Shown one piece after another: positions 1-8,117 of a DNA stretch of 64,000 bases. Source of the stretch: CAZMNY01 sp964567745 (GTDB lineage: Bacteria > Planctomycetota > Planctomycetia > Pirellulales > Pirellulaceae); the NCBI GenBank assembly GCA_964567745.1, contig CAZMNY010000021.1, positions 62,001 to 126,000 on the forward strand, written 5' to 3'. A model generated the notes under the pieces. That model was not told the origin of the DNA. It ran no database searches and worked only from the letters and a program-made list of their open reading frames with translations. Within the stretch, counting starts at the first letter, position 1. Each line of letters opens with the position of its first letter. Position numbers and translations under genes: made by a program.

Positions 1-1392
1 GACCAATGCGTTCGAGATTTTGTCCTGAACGTAGCGAGGCGAAATTCCCTGCAGTCCTTCACTGGCCGATTCCTCTCGCAATTCCTTGACGTTTTCTTCT
101 GTGAAACCTGGCAACGATTTGCCGTTGTAGAGCTTCATTTTTTGCATCAACGTCAAGCCGGCGTTATTCGGCTCTTCCAATCGAGTCAAGACAGCCCACA
201 TGGCGGCGACTTCGATCGTGTGCGGGGCAATGAACTTGCCGTGTACTTTGTCCGCGTTGTAGTCCTTTTCGTAAATGCGGATTTCGTCATCGAGTCGAGT
301 CACATAAGGAACATCGATTTTGACCGTTCGGTCGCGCAACGCTTCCATGAACTCGTTGTTCTGGAGACGCCGATATTCGGGCTCGTTTGTATGCCCAATA
401 ATGACTTCATCGATGTCGGTCTGAGCGAATTTCTTCGGTTTGATCTTGTGCTCTTGGCTCGCGCCGAGCAGGTCGTAAAGAAACGCCACGTCGAGCTTGA
501 GCACCTCAATGAACTCGATCAGCCCTCGATTGGCGATGTTGAATTCGCCGTCGAAGTTGAAGGCCCGCGGGTCGCTGTCGCTGCCGAATTCTGCGATCTT
601 GCGGTAGTTGATATCGCCCGTCAGTTCAGTCGAGTCCTGGTTCTTTTCATCCTTGGGTTGAAAAGTCCCTATACCGATTCGATCTTGTTCGCTCAGCACG
701 ATGCGCTTGACGCGGACGTCCTTGATGACTTTCGTCCAGTCGCCGCCGTACTTCGCGAGTTTCTCCGCGTAGATGTGACGACAGTAGGGATCGAGCTGCC
801 CGCAGATTCTCGGGCCTCGGCTGCCGTTGCTGGATTCGGCATTCAACATCTGCTCGAAATCCGAGCGAAATCGGTCGGGTGTCAGATGAAGCGGCTCTTC
901 GTTCATTGGGCACCAAGAGACCTCGCCGTTGTCGCCGGCCCATCCGAGTGTGTAAAGGGCGCCTTCCTCGGTCGCACTGTAGGATTGGAGTCCCAGCTTC
1001 AACAGTCTGGCAATCGTGCTTTTGCTGCTTCCAACTGGGCCATGCAGCAAGAGAACTCGCTTCTCGATGCCGTAACCCTGCGCCGCGCTCTTGAGCGAGT
1101 TGACGAGCATCTCCATTTCGCAGTCGAGGCCGAACACGGCGTCGCGTCCGTCGTTGTCCGGGTCGTCAAAGAAGCGGTAGTGCGTTCGCCGCTCGCCCCG
1201 CGATGACTCGCGCACGTCAACGCCGTACGACATGATCATGTCGTAGAGACGCTGGTATGCATTGCGAGTAATGCCCGGATTGGCTCGGACCAAGTCGAGG
1301 TATTGCTCGAAAGTCCCAACCCAATTGCGGCGCTCAAAGCGGCTCAAATCCTGTTGATTCGCAACGAGTCCGATAATGTCTGCGCCTGCCAT
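1..1392 (-). CDS. prkA: PrkA-family serine protein kinase (5' part, cut by window edge)
   Basis: The reading frame is open from an ATG at 1392 to base 1, so the first 464 residues are present and the C-terminal kinase part lies outside the window. An AAGGAG ribosome site sits 6 nt before the ATG. The protein begins MAGADIIGLV and carries an AAA-type P-loop, GPVGSSKST, at residues 118-126, followed by long stretches matching the PrkA AAA region (for example RGLIEFIEVLKLD and IIGHTNEPEY). PrkA/YeaG proteins are cytoplasmic serine kinases linked to stress and stationary-phase responses, usually next to yeaH and spoVR-like genes. Those partners would lie downstream on the minus strand, outside this window. 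Identification is by recognisable family sequence; the physiological role here is inferred. Confidence 0.93.
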   Translation of the reverse strand, partial: MAGADIIGLVANQQDLSRFERRNWVGTFEQYLDLVRANPGITRNAYQRLYDMIMSYGVDVRESSRGERRTHYRFFDDPDNDGRDAVFGLDCEMEMLVNSLKSAAQGYGIEKRVLLLHGPVGSSKSTIARLLKLGLQSYSATEEGALYTLGWAGDNGEVSWCPMNEEPLHLTPDRFRSDFEQMLNAESSNGSRGPRICGQLDPYCRHIYAEKLAKYGGDWTKVIKDVRVKRIVLSEQDRIGIGTFQPKDEKNQDSTELTGDINYRKIAEFGSDSDPRAFNFDGEFNIANRGLIEFIEVLKLDVAFLYDLLGASQEHKIKPKKFAQTDIDEVIIGHTNEPEYRRLQNNEFMEALRDRTVKIDVPYVTRLDDEIRIYEKDYNADKVHGKFIAPHTIEVAAMWAVLTRLEEPNNAGLTLMQKMKLYNGKSLPGFTEENVKELREESASEGLQGISPRYVQDKISNALV

Positions 1393-2188
1393 GGTTTTCT
1401 CCTTCGCCGTAGCCTTTCGACGATGTTGGCCGCAAATCGCGACAATGTGGTTTGCCGTGTCTCAGAGTTCTGTTCCGTTTCAATGCCGCGTGTCTCGACA
1501 TGGTTCTCCGCACCGCCGCTACCATTGGCGCTGCAACTGGCATCCGCCGAACGAGCGCCGCACACTGTTTAGGCGCAGCACTCCAGAAGCTCGTCATCTC
1601 GACGCATGAAAATGCCGAATGAGAGTCGATCGGAGGGGAGACGTTGAGTGGCGCGCCAGAAACAGCAAGACCAATACGGGGGGTCGGGCCGTAGGAGGCG
1701 GCATCGACCGGTGATACAAGGTCCGGCCGTGCGAGAAAACGAAGCGCGCCTGCCTCAAGAGAACGAGATTGAAAAAGAGCGTTCGCGACGACTGCGGCTC
1801 TTCGGCCTCAACTGCAAAGTCACTCAAAGTGGCCGTCTGCCCGCAGCAGATGATTCTCTTTGCTTCACTGTTCAACAATAATTGGGATCCCCAAATGCGA
1901 CAAGCCGAATCGAGAGCGAAAAGCGAAGTCTGCGACAAGAGATTCGTGCGTGCGCAGCGCAACACGTTTGACTGTCGCGGATTGAATCCACAAAGATATT
2001 TCTGGCAAAAGAGAATTTCTCTTCACACCATGCGCGACACGATTAACGCGATTCGATTCGTTACGGTTTTCACAAAGTCGACTAAAACGCGGAAGGCCGT
2101 AAGCGGTCCATCGGGCGCGCGGTCCATCGACATTGCCGCAAGGAGACTCGCTCGAGTCCGTGAGTCGAAAACGCGCGCTGGCGTCGGG
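1393..2188. other. Long intergenic stretch with no supported gene
   Basis: About 800 nt between the prkA start and the end of the receiver gene. Short open frames exist on both strands, but none has a recognisable domain, signal peptide or good ribosome site. I see no tRNA-like fold. It must contain the prkA promoter; no convincing -35/-10 pair was found. Confidence 0.5.
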
Positions 2189-2584
2189 CTACTCGTCGCC
2201 AGCAAGCAGCTTGCCGACGCTCTCGACCAGTCGGTCCATGGCGAACGGCTTGCGAATGTACTCGTCGACTCCAAGCATCTCCGCATAAGCCTTGTGTCGA
2301 GTTCCTTCATTGGCCGTAATCATGATCACGCGAAGCGGCGTTTCTCGGGTCCGTCGAAGCTTCTCCAGAACCAAGAATCCGCTGCGTTTTGGCATCATCA
2401 TGTCGAGCACAACGAGGTCGGGATCTTCGCGCTCGGCCATTGCGAGCCCTTGGTTTCCATCGCGTGCAACGAGGATTTCATAGCCCTTTGCGGCCAGGGC
2501 GTATTCCATCGCATCGATGATCTCAGCATCGTCGTCGACTAGAAGAATCCGTTTCGATTGGGCAGAGGATTTGTCGTCGGACAT
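2189..2584 (-). CDS. Stand-alone response regulator receiver protein
   Basis: A single CheY-like receiver domain of 131 aa with nothing after it. The start is placed at the ATG giving MSDDKSSAQ; a longer frame upstream adds 22 Arg/Lys-rich residues with no family support. Key residues are all visible: the acidic pair D17/D18 in LLVDDD, phospho-acceptor D61 in VVLDMMMP, the switch Thr in MITANEG, and the Lys in IRKPF. Such single-domain receivers pass phosphate on or control a partner by binding. No histidine kinase is adjacent, so the partner is unknown. It is transcribed away from the menC-like gene's start, on the same strand as prkA and separated from it by about 800 nt. Confidence 0.88.
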   Translation of the reverse strand: MSDDKSSAQSKRILLVDDDAEIIDAMEYALAAKGYEILVARDGNQGLAMAEREDPDLVVLDMMMPKRSGFLVLEKLRRTRETPLRVIMITANEGTRHKAYAEMLGVDEYIRKPFAMDRLVESVGKLLAGDE

Positions 2585-2799
2585 TTTTCGCCAGCGGAAG
2601 GAACTTGTTGGAGGGCGCTTGGCGCGTTTCGCGCCAGCTCGTCTCAACAATTATCGGACAAGAAGGGGGTGGGCAACAAGATGGCAGAAGCAAATGTTGG
2701 CCAGATTAGCCGTTGCCGCATACTTGCTCAGCTGTTTGGCTCGCCCAGCTTCCCCAACTACGACCCACATCGACGCTTGGGCGAGCGGCCGCGCGCCGG

Positions 2800-3909
2800 C
2801 TACTTGTGAACCGATTTCTGGATTGAGAGTTGGCCCAAGCGATTCAAATTTGGCTCGGGAATTGTGGTTGGAGCAGAGACCGAAGGGACCTGATCGTCGT
2901 CGAGGCAAAGTGTCAGCGGTTCGTCGCTCAGATCCTGACGGTAGAACCGGCTGCTCGGAAAAATGTCGGCAGGATAGGTGAACTGGTCAAGCATCGCCAA
3001 GGCAGCACAGATGGATGCGCCCGTCGCGCTCTCCAGCATCCCGCCAACCCAGCAAGGAAGTTTTGCGTCACGGCAAAGTTCGTGAATATCCAAGGCAGGT
3101 GTCAGTCCACCGACTCGCCCAGGCTTGATATTGATGTATTGGCAGGCGCCGACATGTAGGGCCTTCCTCGCGCGGTCGACCGAAATAATGCTCTCATCCA
3201 AACAGACCGGCGTTTCAATCGCGGATTGAAGCTGCGAGTGATCCAGAACGTCGTCGTAGCCGAGCGGTTGCTCAATCATCTCCAGAGAGAGCTCGTCGAC
3301 GGCGCGGAACAAGTCGAGATCGGCAAGTCGATAGCCGCTGTTGCAATCGATATGGATCGGGTGTGTCGGCTGTCGGTCCCGCACGGCTTGCAGCATCGGC
3401 AGGTCCCAGCCGGGGCGGAACTTTAGTTTGATGCGTGGATAGCGTTCTTGAACAGCGATGTCGACGCACGAAAGCAACTCGTCGACGCTGTCGAGAACGC
3501 CGAAATCGGCACCGACGGGAACGCGATCGCGCTGTGCTCCGAGCAGTTGATGCAGCGGCGCGCCGGTCAACTGGCTCTGGAGCGACCACCAGGCCGTGTC
3601 GAGAACTGCCTTGGCGAAAGGGTTTCCTTTAAACATGCCCAGGCTCTCTTGCAGCTGTCTTCCGGACTCGATCTCTTTGCCCAGCAGCTGCGGCGCCATC
3701 CAGCGATCAACCGCCGCAAACACGCCCCCGCCCCATTCGGGACTGTAACACGGGGCCGCCAGCGGCGAGCTCTCTCCCCATGCGGAAACCGACCCGCAGC
3801 TCATCCTGCAAAGGACGCTGTGGACGTCCGCGTCTTCGCCATACGCAGTGCGCCACGGAGAGATCAGCGGCATCGCGACATGAAACAATTCAATTCGGTC
3901 GATTCTCAT
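2800..3909 (-). CDS. menC: Enolase-superfamily enzyme, o-succinylbenzoate synthase / N-acylamino acid racemase type
   Basis: 369 aa, the usual length for this branch of the muconate lactonising subgroup. The catalytic set is complete: KxK at K161/K163 (IKLKF), metal ligands D188 (HIDCNSG), E213 (MIEQPL) and D238 (CLDES), and the opposite-face base K262 (NIKPGR). The N-terminal capping domain starts MRIDRIELFHVAMPL. OSBS makes o-succinylbenzoate in menaquinone synthesis, which is the first-choice assignment. Members of the same family also racemise N-succinylamino acids or epimerise dipeptides, and no other men genes are nearby to settle it. The gene stands alone, with 215 nt to the next gene downstream and a divergent gene upstream. 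Confidence 0.75.
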   Translation of the reverse strand: MRIDRIELFHVAMPLISPWRTAYGEDADVHSVLCRMSCGSVSAWGESSPLAAPCYSPEWGGGVFAAVDRWMAPQLLGKEIESGRQLQESLGMFKGNPFAKAVLDTAWWSLQSQLTGAPLHQLLGAQRDRVPVGADFGVLDSVDELLSCVDIAVQERYPRIKLKFRPGWDLPMLQAVRDRQPTHPIHIDCNSGYRLADLDLFRAVDELSLEMIEQPLGYDDVLDHSQLQSAIETPVCLDESIISVDRARKALHVGACQYINIKPGRVGGLTPALDIHELCRDAKLPCWVGGMLESATGASICAALAMLDQFTYPADIFPSSRFYRQDLSDEPLTLCLDDDQVPSVSAPTTIPEPNLNRLGQLSIQKSVHK

Positions 3910-4151
3910 GATCAGTGCTTTGGATTTAGCGAAAATGTGCTGTGTAAGCGATCAAGCTTGACACGGAGTCGGTTGAAGGTGAAAGTTCGTGTGTTCGATT
4001 TACGTTGCCGACCCGCGTTTCGGACATGACTCGATTGCGCTGTCGCGTTGGGACATTGCAAGTTGAAATTTCGTTTTCGTGTCTTTTTCTTTTCACATGA
4101 TGCGACCTTGAGCTGTCGGCGTGTTGGGATCGAACTTCTTGCATCAGGTAG

Positions 4152-5057
4152 ATGGCAGTGAAACAATTCTCGAACGAAGATACTCGCGGCGTCGCTTTGC
4201 TTTCGGGCTTCTTTCTTTACTCGCTCATTCTGAACAGCATCGGGATTCTTGTCTCGTCGCTTCTTGAAAGCGAGCATGCTATTGCGTTTTCCATGGGCGC
4301 CGTGCTGGGCGAACTTGGCGTGTTGGCGGTATGGGCGACGATCGGCCCCAATCGTTTTTGGATTCGCTGGCCAATGGCCTTCGCCATGATCGCCATTGGC
4401 TTCAACATTGGCTTGTTCTCTATCTACTTGCTCAATGGCACCTCCGGGCCGGACATCTATGCCACGTTGCGAATGAACTTCATGCTTCCGTTGGTGATGC
4501 TTTCCGCCCAATCGCCGCTTTGGATTGGCCGCATTGTGATCGGTTGGCGAATTCGTCGGCCGGGCCGCAGTTCGTTGAACAAGGAGAGGCGGTTTGGGAT
4601 TCTCGAGATCATGGGAGTGATGAGTTATTTTGGCGGCGCGATGGCGCTGTGTCGTTTCGTTACTGACGGCGATATGGCCGATCAAGCTCTTGTCATGTCG
4701 TTGATGATGGCGGTGTACGCGGGTATGTGGATGTTGATGTTTGTGATTCCACTACTAATGGGGATTCTGCTCCCAACGCACACGCCTGGGACACTGGCCG
4801 TGCTAATCAGCTATTTCTCTCTGATGCTTTTGCTTCCTCTTGCTCTTATCGGGTTCTTTGCTGGCAGCGCGGCGTTTGCCGCGATTGGCGGCTGGTTGCT
4901 GTTCCTCGGCGGCTGCTCGTCAACTTTCGCCGCTTTTCTCGTCGTCCTCAAGGCCTGCGACTACTTGCTCGAGATTCGCATGGGCGCGACTTCGAATATT
5001 ATCGAGTCGCCTTTTGACGAAGATGGCGAAAGCCCTTTCGCGGACATGAAAGTGTAG
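4152..5057 (+). CDS. Polytopic inner-membrane protein of unknown function
   Basis: 301 aa with about seven to eight hydrophobic segments: near residues 14-37, 45-62, 72-94, 108-125, 155-172, 185-207, 215-238 and 240-265. A short basic loop (RIRRPGRSS) lies in the middle and the hydrophilic acidic C-terminus ends SPFADMKV. No transporter signature is recognised. The start ATG at 4152 has AGG a few bases upstream. It is divergent from the menC-like gene and about 240 nt before the aldo/keto reductase. I do not recognise a characterised family; it is clearly coding from its membrane pattern and uninterrupted frame. Confidence 0.75.
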   Translation: MAVKQFSNEDTRGVALLSGFFLYSLILNSIGILVSSLLESEHAIAFSMGAVLGELGVLAVWATIGPNRFWIRWPMAFAMIAIGFNIGLFSIYLLNGTSGPDIYATLRMNFMLPLVMLSAQSPLWIGRIVIGWRIRRPGRSSLNKERRFGILEIMGVMSYFGGAMALCRFVTDGDMADQALVMSLMMAVYAGMWMLMFVIPLLMGILLPTHTPGTLAVLISYFSLMLLLPLALIGFFAGSAAFAAIGGWLLFLGGCSSTFAAFLVVLKACDYLLEIRMGATSNIIESPFDEDGESPFADMKV

Positions 5058-5247
5058 CGGTTTTCCAGTGCTTCGCCTTGCTTTTCCCGGAGCCGTCAAT
5101 CTCGCATCCGAGAACTCCACCCTTCATCCGTGGGCGATACTCTCTTGGTCGGCCTTGCATTCGACGACGGCTTAAACGAGTTCTCGCCCGGAGAATGAAT
5201 CTTCCAGCCATATACGTTCCGTACTGTGGCGGGCCGCTTGGCGCGCT

Positions 5248-5253
5248 TATACT
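5248..5253 (+). promoter_or_regulatory. Candidate -10 element before the aldo/keto reductase gene
   Basis: TATACT lies 44 nt before the preferred GTG start at 5298. No good -35 hexamer is seen at the usual spacing. The position argues for the GTG start over the in-frame ATG at 5265, which would leave almost no leader. Confidence 0.3.
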
Positions 5254-5297
5254 GTCGGATCGAAATGCGAGAATCAACCGAGCGATGGAGTACGACG

Positions 5298-6308
5298 GTG
5301 GAGTATCGAAGTTTGGGTCGGTCGGGCCTTAAGGTCTCGCCGCTTTGCTTGGGCACGATGATGTTCGGCGGGCAGACAACCGAGAGCGATTCAACTCGGA
5401 TTATCCACAAAGCGCTTGATCTAGGGATTAATTTCCTCGATACGGCCGACATGTACAATGCGGGCGAGTCGGAGTCGATCGTCGGTCGAGCCATCGCCGA
5501 TCGTCGCAGCGAAGTCGTGTTGGCGACGAAAGGGTCGCAGCCGATGGGGACCGGCCCCAACGATCGCGGAGCGAGCCGAGGCCACTTGATGAGGGCTTTG
5601 GATGCGAGTCTGAGTCGTTTGGGGCTGGATCATGTCGACATCTACTATCAGCACACGCCCGACTACAGCACGCCGATCGAGGAGTCGCTTCGAGCACTCG
5701 ACGACATGGTGAGAAGCGGCAAGGTGCGCTACATCGCCTGTTCGAATTTTCGCGCCTGGCGTTTGTGTGAAGCCTTGTGGACAAGCGATCGTCTTGGTCT
5801 GGAACGGTTCACCTGCGTGCAGCCGCTCTACAATATTGTCAATCGCGATGTTGAAGTCGAGCTGTTGCCGCTTGCCAAGGAGCACGGCGTGGGCGTCGTG
5901 ACCTACAGCCCGCTGGCTCGCGGAATTCTCACCGGAAAGTATCGAGTTGGCGAAGCGTTCCCGGAAGGGAGTCGCGCTTCGCGGAACGACAAGCGGATGC
6001 AGCAAGCTGAATTGAGGGATGCGAGTCTCGATATATCTCAGAGCATCAACGAACGGGCTCAAGCGTCCGGCGCCACGGCTTCGCAATTCGCGCTCGCTTG
6101 GTGCATGGCCAATTCGATTGTCTCATCCGTTATCGTCGGGCCGCGCACGGAAGAACAATTCGACGACAATGTGAGCAGCCTTGACATTGCAATGTCGGCC
6201 GAGGACGAGTCGTTTGTCGACGGGCTCGTCTGTCCCGGCGAACACAGCGGCGCCGGCTTCCAAGATTCCGCGTACCCCATCACGGGGCGAGACGTTACTT
6301 TCAATTGA
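5298..6308 (+). CDS. Aldo/keto reductase
   Basis: 336 aa NADPH-type oxidoreductase of the AKR (beta/alpha)8 fold. The catalytic tetrad is visible as D48 (FLDTADMY), Y53, K78 (LATKGS) and H119 (YYQHTPD), and the C-terminal cofactor-binding part contains VIVGPRTEEQ. The GTG start was chosen because GGAG lies 7 nt upstream and the protein then opens with EYRSLGRSGLKVS, the normal beginning of the family; an ATG 33 nt earlier would add 11 unusual residues and lacks a ribosome site. It reduces aldehydes, ketones or sugar-derived carbonyls in the cytoplasm; substrate cannot be told from sequence. It is followed 64 nt later by the DUF3500 gene. Confidence 0.9.
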   Translation: MEYRSLGRSGLKVSPLCLGTMMFGGQTTESDSTRIIHKALDLGINFLDTADMYNAGESESIVGRAIADRRSEVVLATKGSQPMGTGPNDRGASRGHLMRALDASLSRLGLDHVDIYYQHTPDYSTPIEESLRALDDMVRSGKVRYIACSNFRAWRLCEALWTSDRLGLERFTCVQPLYNIVNRDVEVELLPLAKEHGVGVVTYSPLARGILTGKYRVGEAFPEGSRASRNDKRMQQAELRDASLDISQSINERAQASGATASQFALAWCMANSIVSSVIVGPRTEEQFDDNVSSLDIAMSAEDESFVDGLVCPGEHSGAGFQDSAYPITGRDVTFN

Positions 6309-6372
6309 AAAATGTGTCCGGCGACGAGTCGGATTTTGAATTCGCAACATAGCACCAGCAAGAGAAACACTC

Positions 6373-7410
6373 ATGAATCGATGGCGAGCAATCTGTGGCG
6401 TTTTGGTTGTCGCACTCTGCGTTTCGGCGATGGCGGCTTCCTGGCGAGCATTGACAACAGGAGAATCCATGACGGCTGCGGCCAACGTGTTTCTCAAGTC
6501 GCTCGATGAAAAGCAGCGAAAGATAGCAACCATGCCTTACGATTCGCCCAAGCGAGTCGATTGGCATTTCATTCCAAAAAATGAGCGCAAGGGATTGCAA
6601 GTAAGAAACATGTCGGAGAGCCAACGCGCGGCTGCACTGGCGTTGTTGAAAACGACACTCAGCAAAGCGGGCTACGGAAAGGCGCTCAAGATCATGGAGC
6701 TTGAGAAGGTGCTCGCAGAATTGGAAAAGGGGAAGAAGGGCGGAAACATTCGCGACGCGCAGCGCTACTACGTCACCGTGTTCGGAGAGCCGGCCGCCGA
6801 TTCGAAATGGGGACTTAGCATCGAGGGGCACCATCTCTCGTTCAATTTCGTCGTGGAAGGCAACGACGTCGTTTCGTCGACGCCGACCTTTTTCGCCGCG
6901 AATCCTGCCGAAATGAAATCGGACATCGCCGGATTGAAGAAAGGACTGCGAGTATTAGCGAAAGAAGAACAGAGCGGATTCGACCTGGTCAATTCGCTTG
7001 ACGCCGAACAGAAGAAGAAGGCCATCATTGCGGAAAAAGCGCCTCGAGAGATTCGCGGCGCCGGTGAGCAAGCCACGCCCAAAGACGAGAAAATTGGCGT
7101 GAGTTACCGCGAACTCAACGATGACCAGAAGAAGATCCTGAGACAACTTGTCGCGGCCTACGCGGCTAACATGACCGAAGACGTCCGCAACAAACGCGTT
7201 AATCGGATCGTCAATGCCGGGCCGCACAACGTGCGTTTTGCGTGGGCCGGAGCTCTCAAGCCTGGCGTGGGCCACTACTATCGCATCCAGGGGCCCACGT
7301 TCGTGATCGAATTCGTCAACACCCAGCCCGATCCGGCCGGCAACCCGGCGAATCACATTCACTGTGTGTGGCGCGACGGTGAAGGCGATTTCGCCATACC
7401 TCAGAAGTAG
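6373..7410 (+). CDS. DUF3500 domain protein, exported
   Basis: 345 aa with an N-terminal signal sequence (MNRWRAICGVLVVALCVSAMA) and a full-length DUF3500 domain. Family-typical pieces include FLKSLDEKQRKIATMPYD, WHFIPKNERKGL, WGLSIEGHHLSFNF and, near the end, HIHCVWRDGEGDFA. DUF3500 proteins are widespread in planctomycetes and some other bacteria. Their function is unknown; the conserved His and Trp/Arg residues suggest an enzyme or ligand-binding role, but that is inference. Same strand as the upstream reductase with a 64-nt gap, so the two may be co-transcribed. Confidence 0.88.
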   Translation: MNRWRAICGVLVVALCVSAMAASWRALTTGESMTAAANVFLKSLDEKQRKIATMPYDSPKRVDWHFIPKNERKGLQVRNMSESQRAAALALLKTTLSKAGYGKALKIMELEKVLAELEKGKKGGNIRDAQRYYVTVFGEPAADSKWGLSIEGHHLSFNFVVEGNDVVSSTPTFFAANPAEMKSDIAGLKKGLRVLAKEEQSGFDLVNSLDAEQKKKAIIAEKAPREIRGAGEQATPKDEKIGVSYRELNDDQKKILRQLVAAYAANMTEDVRNKRVNRIVNAGPHNVRFAWAGALKPGVGHYYRIQGPTFVIEFVNTQPDPAGNPANHIHCVWRDGEGDFAIPQK

Positions 7411-7549
7411 CCACTGCGAAAACGCTCGCCGCGGCGCGAAGATCACTCCGTTTGCCCGGCGAGTGTCAGACGCGGACCAAAAACGTGCTGTCTCATCGGC
7501 GTCGTCGCGCTGTGCGTTGTCATGGTGAGCGTCGTCTCGACGTCGCGCG

Positions 7550-7930
7550 CTAACCCGCCAGGAAGACTGGCGTGATCAGCGTCCGCAGGAAGATGCCTAG
7601 CGAGACAATCATCGCGCAGGCCGATGTCAGCACGATCGCCTGGCCAAACATGAGCGTTAGAATCATGGCGAGTTTCCCTCGCTCGCGCCGATCGACGACA
7701 AAGGTGACGCATGCGACGCCCAGCCAGAACAGCGAGAAACTGGCAACGAAAACGACCCGGGCGCCGATCGAAGCGTTGACGCTCAACGCCATGCCGACGG
7801 CGATGAGCGAGATGACTGCCAGCAGCGTGCGAGTCTGAAACTGAAAATTAGTTGGCAACAGTAAAGCTCCTGGCGACCGAAAGCGTTTCCGTGCTGATTG
7901 CATTCTAGCCCGAACAACGCCTGTTGGCAT
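7550..7930 (-). CDS. Small membrane protein with planctomycete FQxxTRTLL-type N-terminus
   Basis: 126 aa with an N-terminal basic stretch, then FQFQTRTLLAVISLIAVGMA and two further hydrophobic segments, giving three to four transmembrane helices. The F-x-(S/T)-R-T-L-L sequence directly before the first helix recurs in many small planctomycete membrane proteins of unknown function (established from memory of the phylum, not computed here). The start at 7930 is uncertain; an internal Met 27 nt later is possible and neither has a good ribosome site. No function can be assigned. Confidence 0.55.
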   Translation of the reverse strand: MPTGVVRARMQSARKRFRSPGALLLPTNFQFQTRTLLAVISLIAVGMALSVNASIGARVVFVASFSLFWLGVACVTFVVDRRERGKLAMILTLMFGQAIVLTSACAMIVSLGIFLRTLITPVFLAG

Positions 7931-8117
7931 CCTTACACCCGAGCGGAACTCGAATAAGCCAGCGATTCGTTTAACCCGCCGCCGCAGGCAATGCTGCCAT
8001 GAGACGAGCGTTTGAATCTCAGACGTTGGTTGTTGGTTCTCGTTGAACTGGCGGTTCGGGAACGTTTGCCCTTTTGTCGTCTGCGCTCTGTTTTCGCCCG
8101 TTCGCCCACTCAGACGC

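Noticed and set aside
142..1206. Long plus-strand open frame opposite prkA
   Set aside because: Antisense to a clear PrkA coding sequence with P-loop; no domain or ribosome site on the plus strand.
1594..1965. 123-codon minus-strand open frame in the gap before prkA
   Set aside because: No recognisable domain, poor start context and composition unlike neighbouring genes.
3912..4685. 257-codon minus-strand open frame
   Set aside because: Overlaps the clear membrane-protein gene on the plus strand; its translation is His/Arg/Asn-rich and antisense-like.
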